Positions 1 through 8,444 are shown, counted from the stretch's first letter. The stretch is 64,000 nt of DNA from Tenacibaculum adriaticum (GCF_008124875.1 NZ_VNIA01000001.1:448627-512626); one strand, 5' to 3'. Numbers and translations are program-made. The notes: a model not told the origin generated them from the letters alone.

Positions 1-703
1 CTGCATCAATAGCGGATGCATTTGTAAAAGAATTCGATTTTAAAACTCCTAAAACAGGAGAAACTGACCACTTATTTTCTTTGGAAACAACTTTAACATT
101 CTCTTTTTCTTTTTTTAATTCCGCAATAAAATCCTTTCTTCCTTTTTCTTTCTTTTTATTAGATTGATCCTTTTCTTCTTTATTAGAAAAAATCTTTTCC
201 ATAACAATTTTTTTGTCAGAAGAAATACCCTTCACAGTTTCTTCTGACTCTCTTCCTTTTTCAATATTTTTTTCAGTTTTTTTATCCCCAAAGGCCAAAA
301 TTTGTTTTGTTTTTATTTTCTTTTTGGAAGCTCCTATTTGTTTTTTTTTTCTTTTGGTAATTTCCCTTTTTTTTTCAATTGATACTATTTCTTGGTTAGT
401 CTCTTTTTCGATTACATCTTTATTCTTTAATTTTTTTGTATTAACAACTTCTTCTATTTTTTGTGGTAAATTTAGATTGTCTTTTTGGTTATTATCCTCT
501 ATTTTTTTTATCTCTGGGAACAACAATAATCCAAAAATCAACATGGCTGCCACACCACTAGAAAGCCACCAAATTGGAAAAATTCTTCGTTTTTTCTTTT
601 GAAGTTTTGCTTCAATATTCTCCCAAATTTCAGGACCAGGAGTCACCTCCATATCTTTGAATTTCTCTTGAAACAACCTATCAATATTTTTATTCTCTAA
701 CAT
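1..703 (-). CDS. Membrane-anchored partner of an ECF sigma factor, N-terminal part (partial)
   Basis: The frame is open from an ATG at 701-703 to the window edge, so the C-terminus is missing. Residues 1-40 are cytoplasmic and basic (MLENKNIDRLFQEKF, then QKKKRR). A single hydrophobic segment follows at about 41-62 (IFPIWWLSSGVAAMLIFGLL). After it comes a long Lys/Glu-rich stretch, then KWSVSPVLGVLKSNSF, which looks like the entry to an outer-membrane-barrel-type domain. The ATG overlaps the stop of the sigma gene by one base (TAATG), so the two are probably translationally coupled. Position and topology fit the anti-sigma or signal-receiving partner often placed behind flavobacterial ECF sigma genes. 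That role is inferred; no anti-sigma motif was recognised. Confidence 0.7.
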   Translation of the reverse strand, partial: MLENKNIDRLFQEKFKDMEVTPGPEIWENIEAKLQKKKRRIFPIWWLSSGVAAMLIFGLLLFPEIKKIEDNNQKDNLNLPQKIEEVVNTKKLKNKDVIEKETNQEIVSIEKKREITKRKKKQIGASKKKIKTKQILAFGDKKTEKNIEKGRESEETVKGISSDKKIVMEKIFSNKEEKDQSNKKKEKGRKDFIAELKKEKENVKVVSKENKWSVSPVLGVLKSNSFTNASAIDA

Positions 704-1251
704 TAAGCGTTTTCTTGTTTTTGCTGGTAATCTTCAATCTTTCTTTTTAAAATTAAACGTGCTCGTGATAAATTAGATTTTGAGGTTCCTTCAGAAATTT
801 CTAACATATTCGCTATTTCTTTATGCGAAAAATTATCTAACACGTATAAATTAAAAACCAATCTATACCTATCTGGTAACTGCTGAATTAACTCTAACAT
901 AAAATTTAACTCTATTTTAGTTTCGTCGACATCTATTAAAATGTCTTCCTTACTTTCTATATTTTGTTCATCCTTTACTAACTGTAAAGGTGATTTTTCT
1001 CGGTACCTCTGTAATGCTGTGTTCACAACAATTCTTTTAAGCCAACCTTCAAAAGAACCTTTACTTTCGTATTGATACATTTTATTAAATGCTATTATAA
1101 AACTGTCTTGCAACACATCTTCAGCATCATGATAATTTCGAGAATACTTTAAACTCAATGCGAAAAGTTTACCAGCAAAAAGATGATAAACTTGAGTCTG
1201 CGCTTGCAAATTATTTTGCTTGCATTTTTGTATGAGCTCTTCTAGGTTAAT
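703..1251 (-). CDS. ECF-type RNA polymerase sigma factor
   Basis: This is a sigma-70 family regulator of the extracytoplasmic-function type, which directs RNA polymerase to a stress or envelope regulon. Region 2 is clear (FALSLKYSRNYHDAEDVLQD, then GSFEGWLKRIVVNTALQRYR). Region 4 carries the helix-turn-helix (LPDRYRLVFNLYVLDNFSHK, then EIANMLEISEGTSKSNLSRA). The first usual start codon in frame is a TTG at 1207-1209, but it cuts off a segment (INLEELIQKCKQNNLQAQTQ) that reads like the normal family N-terminus. No ATG, GTG or TTG lies upstream before the in-frame stop at 1267-1269. I therefore place the start at the ATT at 1249-1251, giving about 182 aa. It is the third gene of a minus-strand group and is coupled to the partner downstream. 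Confidence 0.85.
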   Translation of the reverse strand: MNLEELIQKCKQNNLQAQTQVYHLFAGKLFALSLKYSRNYHDAEDVLQDSFIIAFNKMYQYESKGSFEGWLKRIVVNTALQRYREKSPLQLVKDEQNIESKEDILIDVDETKIELNFMLELIQQLPDRYRLVFNLYVLDNFSHKEIANMLEISEGTSKSNLSRARLILKRKIEDYQQKQENA

Positions 1252-1277
1252 TTTTATAAAGTTTATTTAAAAATAAA

Positions 1278-1973
1278 CTAATATTTTAATACAGGATATC
1301 CGTTTTCACAAACTACCTCTTGTGGCTGAACGGGCAGTTCACAGGTGGAAGTTATATTCCATTTAATATTATATTGATTTTCTGCCTCGGTATATTCTTC
1401 TATTTTTTGTAAAAAATCAACTGTATCTATTTGATTAGAATATGGTATGTATCCTTGAGGACCTCCACAAGCTTTAGAACCGTATGCAGTAAAACTCCAT
1501 TCTGTAGCATTTGTACAAGAAATACTGTTAGATACATTTTCTATTTCTGTAAACAATTCGATTAATTTTTGATGGTCTTTTTCTTGATCACTCAGCTCTC
1601 TTTTTACCACTAATTTCTCATCCGTTAACGAAACTATTCTCCAATTAAAATCTCCTGGAAAAAATTCCATTTTCACTTCTATTAAATCATTTTTGGTATT
1701 ATACCTTCCTTCTACATCATTAAAAACCAACGGTGGAGTTCCACACCAACCAGATGTTCTTTCAATAAAAATTCCATTATTTAAGAAAGAGATTCCATAT
1801 TCTTTTTCCATTAAATTAGTTGCCCTTTCAAACGTTAACGTTTCATTTTCATATACTGCATTTACCCAACTCCCTAACAATAAATTATTAGGATTAAAAT
1901 CTGTGCTCGTATTATCTGAACAAGACACTAATGTGATGCAAAATAATATTGTAATTAAAATTTTAACTTTCAT
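1278..1973 (-). CDS. Putative lipoprotein, unknown function
   Basis: 231 aa. The N-terminus is a lipoprotein signal peptide with lipobox LVSC, so the mature protein should start at Cys19 and sit on a membrane facing the periplasm or the outside. The mature part begins NNLLLGSWVNAVYENETLTF and has paired cysteines (SGWCGTPP, SCTNATEW, KACGGPQGY, STCELPV, VVCENGYP), which suggests a disulfide-stabilised beta-rich domain. The opening resembles the 'LLGSW' start of lipocalin-like lipoproteins, but I cannot assign the family. It lies between another small lipoprotein gene and the ECF sigma gene on the same strand, so it may be co-regulated with them or be part of the same sensory unit. Confidence 0.7.
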   Translation of the reverse strand: MKVKILITILFCITLVSCSDNTSTDFNPNNLLLGSWVNAVYENETLTFERATNLMEKEYGISFLNNGIFIERTSGWCGTPPLVFNDVEGRYNTKNDLIEVKMEFFPGDFNWRIVSLTDEKLVVKRELSDQEKDHQKLIELFTEIENVSNSISCTNATEWSFTAYGSKACGGPQGYIPYSNQIDTVDFLQKIEEYTEAENQYNIKWNITSTCELPVQPQEVVCENGYPVLKY

Positions 1974-2002
1974 GTGTTTAGTAATTTTATGTTAAAAATT
2001 GA

Positions 2003-2407
2003 TTAATTTACTGGCACAACAACTTCCTCGAAAATGTTTTCCCCATCATCATCTACTCCTTTCCAAAATTTAAAAACATAATCTTTTTCCTGTGTAACTT
2101 TTACAGGAAAAGTATATTCTTCTTGAACTATTTCTTCGGTACAATCTACATCGAGTCTTACACGTGCATTTATAGCAACAACTCTTATAGTGTCTTGATA
2201 ATCATAATATAATCCGTTAAAGAAGTAACAACTATTTGGTAAAGAATATTTTACTGTAATATCGTAAGTCTCACCATATATGAAACTATCAGGAGTCTGT
2301 GCTTCATCAATCGTTAATAACTCATAATTATATTTAGGTGTATCATCGTCTCCTAAACAAGACTGAAATAATAGAACACTTAAAAAAAGAAAAACAAGCT
2401 TTTTCAT
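2003..2407 (-). CDS. Small lipoprotein, unknown function
   Basis: 134 aa with a clear lipoprotein leader (MKKLVFLFLSVLLFQSC, then LGDDD). Cys17 is the predicted lipid-modified residue, and the acidic residues after it are typical of flavobacterial surface lipoproteins. The mature domain has alternating hydrophobic strands (YDITVKYSLPNSCYF, YTFPVKVTQEKDYVFKFWKG) and two further cysteines, suggesting a small beta-sandwich. It is the first gene of the minus-strand lipoprotein-lipoprotein-sigma group, 29 bp ahead of the next gene. No family was recognised. Confidence 0.7.
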   Translation of the reverse strand: MKKLVFLFLSVLLFQSCLGDDDTPKYNYELLTIDEAQTPDSFIYGETYDITVKYSLPNSCYFFNGLYYDYQDTIRVVAINARVRLDVDCTEEIVQEEYTFPVKVTQEKDYVFKFWKGVDDDGENIFEEVVVPVN

Positions 2408-2474
2408 AATAGTATCGTTTTTAATTGTTTATTATAAGATGTAGATTTTATAATTAGGTTGCGTTTAATAATCT

Positions 2475-2482
2475 TATTTTTG
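2475..2482 (+). promoter_or_regulatory. Bacteroidetes -7 element TATTTTTG
   Basis: TATTTTTG matches the Bacteroidetes -7 consensus TAnnTTTG. It ends 9 bases before the ATG at 2492. It excludes the in-frame TTG at 2459 as the start, because that codon lies upstream of the probable transcript. No TTG is visible at the -33 spacing. The leader would be only a few bases long. Confidence 0.5.
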
Positions 2483-2491
2483 CAAAGGTTT

Positions 2492-3466
2492 ATGCAAAAA
2501 GAAGTTTTTAACATACAATCTGAAGAAGATTTTAACAAAGTAACCATGCAAGTTTTTAAACATCAGTTTGAAAATAATGTGGTATATCGTTCTTTTTGTG
2601 ATTTGTTATATGTACATCCGAGTGATGTAAAATCTATTGAAGAGATTCCTTTTTTACCGATTCAGTTTTTTAAATCGCATCCCGTTTTAAGTACTTCGGA
2701 TGAAATTCAACAAACATTTACCAGTTCAGGAACTACAGGAAGCATAACTAGTAAACATTTAGTGTCTGACCTTTCTTGGTACGAAAAAAGTTATTTAAAC
2801 GGTTTCAAACATTTCTATGGTAATATTGAAGAGTATACTGTTTTAGCCTTATTGCCAAATTATTTAGAGCGAACAGGATCATCCTTAATTTATATGGTTG
2901 ATGATTTAATTAAACGCTCTAAAAATCTTGAAAGTGGATTCTATCTTAATAACCTTGAGGAACTCGCTAAAAAACTCATCAATCTTGATAAAAAAGGAAA
3001 TAAAATTCTACTCATAGGTGTTTCTTTTGCTTTGCTAGATTTAGTTGAAAACTATCAATTCGATCTACAAAATACCATCGTAATGGAAACTGGCGGAATG
3101 AAAGGACGTAGAAAAGAATTAGTTCGTAACGAATTACATAAAATTTTATCTGATGGTTTTTCTGTTGATAAAATCCATTCAGAATATGGTATGACTGAAC
3201 TCTTAAGTCAAGGATATTCAAAAGGAAACGGAGTTTTCGGTTGTCCACCTTGGATGAAAATTCTTACTCGTGATACTGAAGATCCTTTAACTATTCAAAA
3301 CACTGGGAAAACAGGTGGAATTAATGTTATAGACTTAGCCAATTACAACTCGTGCAGTTTTATTGCAACGCAAGATCTAGGAAAAGTGTATAACGATGGT
3401 AGTTTTGAAATTATTGGTCGTTTTGATAACTCTGATATTCGTGGGTGTAATTTGATGGTTTTATAA
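2492..3466 (+). CDS. LuxE/PaaK-like acyl-protein synthetase (acyltransferase)
   Basis: 324 aa from the ATG at 2492, starting MQKEVFNIQSEEDF. It resembles the LuxE acyl-protein synthetase branch of the adenylate-forming superfamily, which activates or transfers a fatty acyl group. The Ser/Thr/Gly-rich nucleotide loop (TFTSSGTTGSITSKH) is present near residue 85. So are the conserved IHSEYGMTELLSQGY block and a C-terminal GRFDNSDIRGCNLM. In luminous bacteria LuxE works with LuxC and LuxD. None of those is present, so light production is not indicated; stand-alone copies of this kind are usual in Bacteroidetes and their substrate is unknown. It stands alone, with glpD 106 bp downstream under its own promoter. 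Confidence 0.75.
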   Translation: MQKEVFNIQSEEDFNKVTMQVFKHQFENNVVYRSFCDLLYVHPSDVKSIEEIPFLPIQFFKSHPVLSTSDEIQQTFTSSGTTGSITSKHLVSDLSWYEKSYLNGFKHFYGNIEEYTVLALLPNYLERTGSSLIYMVDDLIKRSKNLESGFYLNNLEELAKKLINLDKKGNKILLIGVSFALLDLVENYQFDLQNTIVMETGGMKGRRKELVRNELHKILSDGFSVDKIHSEYGMTELLSQGYSKGNGVFGCPPWMKILTRDTEDPLTIQNTGKTGGINVIDLANYNSCSFIATQDLGKVYNDGSFEIIGRFDNSDIRGCNLMVL

Positions 3467-3548
3467 AACTTTCCTTTCTCTAATTTTTTTCTTAATAATT
3501 ATCTGAAAAAGAAATTCTAAAAAATTTAAAATCATTTAAGTTTATCAT

Positions 3549-3556
3549 TATTTTTG
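3549..3556 (+). promoter_or_regulatory. -7 element TATTTTTG that decides the glpD start
   Basis: TATTTTTG matches TAnnTTTG and ends one base before an ATG at 3558. Transcription should begin a few bases downstream of the element, at or past that ATG. The second ATG at 3573 is therefore the likely glpD start. No matching -33 TTG was seen. Confidence 0.55.
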
Positions 3557-3572
3557 GATGAAACTATATGCT

Positions 3573-5219
3573 ATGAACAACTTTTCATTCTTTAATAGAG
3601 AAAACATCAAAAAAGAATTACAATCTAATGAGTTTGATATTCTTATTATTGGTGGCGGAATTACGGGTGCTGGAATTGCTTTAGACGCTGCTTCTCGCGG
3701 AATGAAAGTTGCTCTTATTGAAAAAAATGATTTTGCTTCCGGAACTTCAAGTAAGTCCACTAAATTAATTCATGGTGGGCTTCGTTACTTAAAACAATTT
3801 GATTTTTGGTTGGTAAAAGAAGTAGGTACCGAGCGTGCTATTGTGCACAAATTAGCACCTCATTTGGTAATTCCAGATAAAATGATTTTGCCTTTAATTG
3901 AAGGTGGAACTTATGGTTCGTGGTTAACATCTATTGGATTAAAAGTATATGATGTATTGGCTTCTGTTGAAGGTGATGACAAACGTAGAATGTTAGATAA
4001 AGAAGAAGCTTTAAAAAAAGAACCTTTGTTACCAGAAGAAATCTTAAGTGGTGCTGGTTATTATGCTGAATATAGAACGGATGATGCTCGTTTAACTATT
4101 GAGGTTTTAAAAACCGCGAGTCACTATGATGCAGAAATACTAAATTATACAGAAGCAACAGAGTTTTTGTATCATAAAAAGCGGGTTGGTGGTGTAAAAG
4201 CAAAAGATGTTTTCACTGATGAAACGTACAATATAAGAGCAAAATATGTAGTAAATGCTGGTGGGCCTTGGGTAGATGATTTACGTGAAATTAACAACTC
4301 TAAAACAGGAAGTCGTTTACACCTAACTAAAGGTGTGCATTTAGTGGTTCCTTTTGAAAAATTGCCTGTAAAACAATCGGTTTATTTTGATATTCCTGAT
4401 GGTCGAATGATGTTTGCTATTCCAAGAGGAAAAGTAACCTATTTTGGTACTACGGATACAAATTACAATAAAGATTTAGATAGTGTAGAAACTGGTTTGG
4501 TAGATGCATTGTATCTAATTTCTGCAGTCAATAACATGTTTCCAAATATTGAATTAACCTTAGAGGATATTCAATCCTCTTGGGCAGGATTACGTCCGTT
4601 AATTCATGAAGAAGGAAAATCTGCTTCTGAGTTGTCTAGAAAAGATGAAATTTTTGTGTCTGACACTGAATTAATATCAATTGCAGGAGGGAAGCTAACG
4701 GGTTACCGGAAAATGTCGGAACGCATTGTAGATTTAGTTACTAAAAAATACAAAAAGAAATACGAAACAGAGTTTGATTCCATTCAAACAGAAGATATTG
4801 TTTTAACTGGTGGTCCATTTAAAAATTACAAATCGGTAAATCTTTACATTAAACAAGTTTTTAAACAAATCAAAAAAGACGGTTTAACGAAACAAAATGC
4901 TGAATATTTAGTTCACAATTATGGTAAACAAACCGATATTGTATTAGATAAATTTGATGAAATTAAAGAAAAAGATATAGAAAAACGTTTAATAAAAGCG
5001 GAAGTATGGTTTACTATTCAGCATGAAATGACCTGTACACCTTCCGATTTTTTTATGCGTCGTACTGGACGTTTATTTTTTGATAAACCGAGTGTAGATA
5101 AATATAAAGAACTCGTGTTAGAAGAGTTTTCTAAGTACTTTAATTGGGATACTCATACAGCGGAAAAACATCAACAAGAATTAGAGAAAAAAATAGACTT
5201 AGCTGTGAATTTTAAATAA
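3573..5219 (+). CDS. glpD: FAD-dependent glycerol-3-phosphate dehydrogenase
   Basis: About 548 aa. It oxidises sn-glycerol 3-phosphate to dihydroxyacetone phosphate at the membrane and passes electrons to the quinone pool. The dinucleotide-binding motif IIGGGITGAGIALDAASRG lies at about residues 25-43. It is followed by EKNDFASGTSSKSTKLIHGG, the GlpD FAD signature, and by LRYL. The substrate-domain block GVHLVVP and the C-terminal IAGGKLTGYRKMSERI are also present, and the length is normal. The start is the second ATG because the -7 element abuts the first. The anabolic counterpart gpsA lies 2.2 kb downstream on the other strand, so both directions of G3P metabolism map to this locus. No glpF or glpK is visible. 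Confidence 0.93.
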   Translation: MNNFSFFNRENIKKELQSNEFDILIIGGGITGAGIALDAASRGMKVALIEKNDFASGTSSKSTKLIHGGLRYLKQFDFWLVKEVGTERAIVHKLAPHLVIPDKMILPLIEGGTYGSWLTSIGLKVYDVLASVEGDDKRRMLDKEEALKKEPLLPEEILSGAGYYAEYRTDDARLTIEVLKTASHYDAEILNYTEATEFLYHKKRVGGVKAKDVFTDETYNIRAKYVVNAGGPWVDDLREINNSKTGSRLHLTKGVHLVVPFEKLPVKQSVYFDIPDGRMMFAIPRGKVTYFGTTDTNYNKDLDSVETGLVDALYLISAVNNMFPNIELTLEDIQSSWAGLRPLIHEEGKSASELSRKDEIFVSDTELISIAGGKLTGYRKMSERIVDLVTKKYKKKYETEFDSIQTEDIVLTGGPFKNYKSVNLYIKQVFKQIKKDGLTKQNAEYLVHNYGKQTDIVLDKFDEIKEKDIEKRLIKAEVWFTIQHEMTCTPSDFFMRRTGRLFFDKPSVDKYKELVLEEFSKYFNWDTHTAEKHQQELEKKIDLAVNFK

Positions 5220-5223
5220 AATT

Positions 5224-6492
5224 TTATTCAGAGTTTTCATGCTCTTCTAAATCTTTTATTAAGTCTAGTTTTCTTAATGTTGGATTAATAATTCCTGTTG
5301 TTAGCACAGTAATTAACGTCATAGTTCCACCAAAAACAACAGCGGTTACTGTTCCCATTAATTTGGCTGTAACACCACTTTCAAAGGCTCCTAATTCGTT
5401 TGATGACCCAACAAACATAGAATTTACAGAAGCTACTCTACCACGCATATGATCAGGTGTTTTTAATTGTAAAATAGTTTGCCTTATAACCATAGAAACT
5501 CCGTCTGTAACACCACTAAAAAACAATGCTACAAGTGAGATCAAGAAAACAGAAGATAAACCAAATATGATGATACAAATACCAAAACCAAAAATTGCAG
5601 TTAGTAATTTCATTCCTGCATTTTTACTAATAGGAAGGTATGCTGTAATTAACATCGTTAAAAAAGCACCGATTGCTGGAGCAGCTCTTAAAGCACCAAA
5701 ACCTTCTGGTCCTACTTTTAAAATATCCTGCGCATATATAGGTAATAAAGCAACTGCTCCTCCAAAAAGTACGGATATCATATCTAAGGTGATAGCGCCT
5801 AAAATAGCTTTTGTTTTATATACAAATTGAATTCCTTCTTTTAAGCTTTGCATAACAGGTTCTCCTATTTTTGGATTTAAAATTGGTTTATTTTTTATAA
5901 AAAATACAGTGAAGAAAGACAATAAAACCAATGTAAATACTACACACAAAGACCAATGAACACCAATAAAGGAAATTAAATAACCAGCAAAAGCAGGTCC
6001 TAAAACAGAGGCTATTTGCCAAGTAGAACTGCTCCAAGTAGCGGCGTTAGGGTATAATTTTTTGGGAACTATTAAAGCTATTAAAGAAAAAATGGTAGGA
6101 CCAAAAAAAGATCGTAAAAAACCTCCAAAAAAAACAAGTGTGTAAATAGCATACAAAACTGTGTTGGTAGACCAGTCTTTAATAAAACTAGGTAGTGTTA
6201 AAAAAAACAAACCTAAACTTATAAAAGAAAATGCTCCTATACATAAGGCTAGTAAATTTCGTTTTTCTTTCTGATCTACTATATGACCAGCGAATAATGC
6301 CATAGAAACTGCTGGAATTACTTCCATTAAACCAATAATTCCTAACGATAAGGGGTTTTTAGTAATACTATATACTTGCCATTCTATGATAATAAATTGC
6401 ATAGACCAAGCAAATACTAACAAAAATCTTACTAAAAGGAAAATATTAAATTCTTTAATTCTTAAAGATGCATAGGGATCTTTTTTTTCCAT
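5224..6492 (-). CDS. MFS transporter of the EntS-like (MFS_3) type
   Basis: 422 aa with about twelve hydrophobic segments, an inner-membrane major facilitator. The N-terminus (YASLRIKEFNIFLLVRFL) and the central block (GGAVALLPIYAQDILKVGPE, then GFGALRAAPAIGAFL) are typical of the EntS-like branch, which is often annotated as efflux. The signature DHMRGRVASVNSMFVGSSNE is also present. The substrate cannot be told from sequence. It starts 13 bp after the ACT-type gene on the same strand, so the two probably form one transcript. It converges on glpD with only 4 bp between the stop codons. Confidence 0.85.
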   Translation of the reverse strand: MEKKDPYASLRIKEFNIFLLVRFLLVFAWSMQFIIIEWQVYSITKNPLSLGIIGLMEVIPAVSMALFAGHIVDQKEKRNLLALCIGAFSFISLGLFFLTLPSFIKDWSTNTVLYAIYTLVFFGGFLRSFFGPTIFSLIALIVPKKLYPNAATWSSSTWQIASVLGPAFAGYLISFIGVHWSLCVVFTLVLLSFFTVFFIKNKPILNPKIGEPVMQSLKEGIQFVYKTKAILGAITLDMISVLFGGAVALLPIYAQDILKVGPEGFGALRAAPAIGAFLTMLITAYLPISKNAGMKLLTAIFGFGICIIIFGLSSVFLISLVALFFSGVTDGVSMVIRQTILQLKTPDHMRGRVASVNSMFVGSSNELGAFESGVTAKLMGTVTAVVFGGTMTLITVLTTGIINPTLRKLDLIKDLEEHENSE

Positions 6493-6505
6493 GTAAACTT
6501 AATTT

Positions 6506-7165
6506 TTAACTCAATTTTAAATCCATTAAAATGGAAAAAGTTTCGTTTACCTCGACGTCTTTTACAACAATAGTCATCTCATGAGTTGTAGAAATAACTT
6601 CTTGTACTGCAATATTTGCCCAAGCAAGTTGTTTTAAAATGAAATAATAAATACCTGATTGCTCCATATTTTCTTTAGGTAATTTTATAGTAATTGAAGC
6701 TAAATCATCTATATTATTAATAAGGGTTTCTTTTTCAAACGTTTTTATAATTTGTGTTTGTAAACTCTTACTAGCCACAATATTTGTTTCAAAAATTCCT
6801 TGAGAAACCGTTAAAAAAGTATCGTTATTTTCTCCTGCTTCCGATAAAATAGAAGCAACTCTTTTAAATAAAGTCGATGAATTTTTGAAAGTATAATCAC
6901 ACAAATCCGAACGAACAATTACATCTCCCAAATTTAGTGCAAGGCGTTTAATATTTTTACGAATACGTAATTCGCTAGCTGGGGATAACCTGTTAATAGC
7001 CATCATAACAGCTCCAACTTTTACTTCCTTTTTAAGTTGTTGCGCTACTTCTGGCAAAATAATTCGTGCTAACGAGGAAACATTAATTAATTTTTCATGT
7101 AATGCTTCTTCTATAAAAGGAGTTTTACGTATCGTAATTTCAACAGCTTCCTGAATCGTTTTCAT
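6506..7165 (-). CDS. ACT-domain-like conserved protein of Bacteroidetes
   Basis: 219 aa. The N-terminal 70 residues look like a small helical or winged-helix domain (INVSSLARIILPEVAQQLKK, then KVGAVMMAINRL). The C-terminal half has the alternating pattern of an ACT-like ligand-binding fold (ASITIKLPKENMEQSGIYYF, then MTIVVKDVEVNETFSIL), comparable with the regulatory part of aspartate kinases. No kinase domain is present. A regulatory protein that binds a small ligand is inferred. It is first in a two-gene unit with the MFS transporter, and a minus-strand -7 match (CAAATGTA, 7199-7206) lies about 34 bp upstream of its ATG. Confidence 0.6.
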   Translation of the reverse strand: MKTIQEAVEITIRKTPFIEEALHEKLINVSSLARIILPEVAQQLKKEVKVGAVMMAINRLSPASELRIRKNIKRLALNLGDVIVRSDLCDYTFKNSSTLFKRVASILSEAGENNDTFLTVSQGIFETNIVASKSLQTQIIKTFEKETLINNIDDLASITIKLPKENMEQSGIYYFILKQLAWANIAVQEVISTTHEMTIVVKDVEVNETFSILMDLKLS

Positions 7166-7257
7166 TATTGTTTAAAATTAAACTAAAAGTTATAAAAACA
7201 AATGTATGAAAGTTAAAAATAACTTATATCTAGAATTTTGTGTTTTTTTTGGGTAAG

Positions 7258-7289
7258 TTGTATGTAAATCAGAAATTTAATTAACTTTG
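7258..7289 (+). promoter_or_regulatory. Orphan promoter TTG-N21-TAACTTTG
   Basis: TTG at 7258-7260 is followed after 21 bases by TAACTTTG at 7282-7289. This matches both halves of the Bacteroidetes primary-sigma consensus (TTG about 19-23 bases before TAnnTTTG). It points rightward into a gap that holds no plus-strand gene; gpsA runs the opposite way. A short open frame of seven codons begins at 7294. See the hairpin at 7335. Confidence 0.45.
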
Positions 7290-7334
7290 GATAATGTTAT
7301 TAATGCAACACAACTAAATAAAAGAGCGATTGAT

Positions 7335-7355
7335 TGAGTTTTTAACTCATTTTTT
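7335..7355 (+). terminator. Weak hairpin plus T6, possible end of a small RNA
   Basis: TGAGTT-TTT-AACTCA is followed directly by six T residues on the plus strand. The stem is only six pairs with two G-C pairs. It lies about 45 bp after the orphan promoter, so the two could delimit a transcript of about 60 nt. No plus-strand gene upstream would otherwise need it. Confidence 0.35.
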
Positions 7356-7381
7356 GAGAACCCAAATATGTAAATAAACAA

Positions 7382-8377
7382 CTAATTTAATCTATTTGTT
7401 AACTTTTCAAACTCGTCTTTCGCCTCTTTTTTTCCATACAAAACATTATAAACAGCATCTATAATCGGGGTTTTTGCACCATTTTTTTGGTTGATTTCAT
7501 AAGCACTTTTAGTAGCATAATATCCTTCAGCGACCATACTCATTTCCATCATTGCAGATTTTACAGTATATCCTTTACCAATCATATTTCCAAACATTCT
7601 GTTTCTACTAAAGACTGAATATCCTGTAACCAATAAATCTCCTAAATAAGCTGAATCATTAATATTACGTTTCATCTTATGCACTTTTTTAATATACCTT
7701 TTCATCTCACGAATTGCGTTACTCATTAATACAGACTGAAAATTATCTCCATAACCCAATCCGTGTGCAATCCCCGCAGCTATTGCATAAATATTTTTTA
7801 GCATTGCAGCATATTCCGTTCCGATAATATCATCAGATATCTTGGTTTTTATATATCTACTAGCAATGTATTTACTTAAATTTTTTGCTTTTTCTTCATC
7901 TTCACATGCTAATGTTAAATACGATAAGCGTTCCATCGCGACCTCTTCTGCGTGACAAGGACCTGTAAGAACACCAATATTTTCAAATGGAACACTATGG
8001 TAATCATGAAAATGTTCTCCCACTATTAATCCTGTTTCTGGAACAATCCCTTTAATGGCCGAAAACACAACTTTATCTTTTAAGGATACTGTGAGTTTAT
8101 CTAATTCTCCTTTTAAAAAAGCAGATGGTATAGCAAAAATTAAAATATCATAATTATCAACAATTTCATTAATATCATCAGATAAATCTAATTGCTCTGG
8201 ATGTAATTCTGCAGAACTTAAGTAATTAGGATTATGTTTGTTTCGTTTTATATGTTCTATCGCATATACACTTCGCATATACCACCCAACAGTATCAAGG
8301 TTTTCAGATAACATTTTTACGATTGCTGTAGCCCAACTTCCACCACCTAATACAGCTATTTTTGCTTCTTTACTCAT
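7382..8377 (-). CDS. gpsA: NAD(P)H-dependent glycerol-3-phosphate dehydrogenase
   Basis: 331 aa, cytosolic. It reduces dihydroxyacetone phosphate to sn-glycerol 3-phosphate, the backbone of phospholipids. The Rossmann motif AVLGGGSWATA lies at residues 8-18. The SAIKGI lysine (Lys109), the substrate loop GPCHAEEVA (139-147) and the catalytic-lysine helix EYAAMLKNIYAIAAGIAHG (Lys194) are all present. The C-terminal domain has the usual YLGDLLVTGYS and RNRMFG blocks. Length is normal. A minus-strand -7 element lies 20 bp upstream of the ATG. Confidence 0.95.
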   Translation of the reverse strand: MSKEAKIAVLGGGSWATAIVKMLSENLDTVGWYMRSVYAIEHIKRNKHNPNYLSSAELHPEQLDLSDDINEIVDNYDILIFAIPSAFLKGELDKLTVSLKDKVVFSAIKGIVPETGLIVGEHFHDYHSVPFENIGVLTGPCHAEEVAMERLSYLTLACEDEEKAKNLSKYIASRYIKTKISDDIIGTEYAAMLKNIYAIAAGIAHGLGYGDNFQSVLMSNAIREMKRYIKKVHKMKRNINDSAYLGDLLVTGYSVFSRNRMFGNMIGKGYTVKSAMMEMSMVAEGYYATKSAYEINQKNGAKTPIIDAVYNVLYGKKEAKDEFEKLTNRLN

Positions 8378-8396
8378 TTTACTTGGTTTTGTATTA

Positions 8397-8404
8397 CAAA
8401 ACTA
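8397..8404 (-). promoter_or_regulatory. -7 element of gpsA (minus-strand TAGTTTTG)
   Basis: CAAAACTA on the plus strand reads TAGTTTTG on the minus strand, a match to TAnnTTTG. It lies 20 bases before the gpsA ATG. No clear -33 TTG was seen. Confidence 0.45.
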
Positions 8405-8444
8405 ATAAATCTAAACACTAAAGCTAAATAGTTTTTGTTATTAT

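Noticed and set aside
213..602. 129-codon plus-strand frame, Phe/Ser-rich
   Set aside because: It is the complement of the Lys/Glu-rich minus-strand partner of the sigma factor, which is coupled to a real gene and has a sensible topology.
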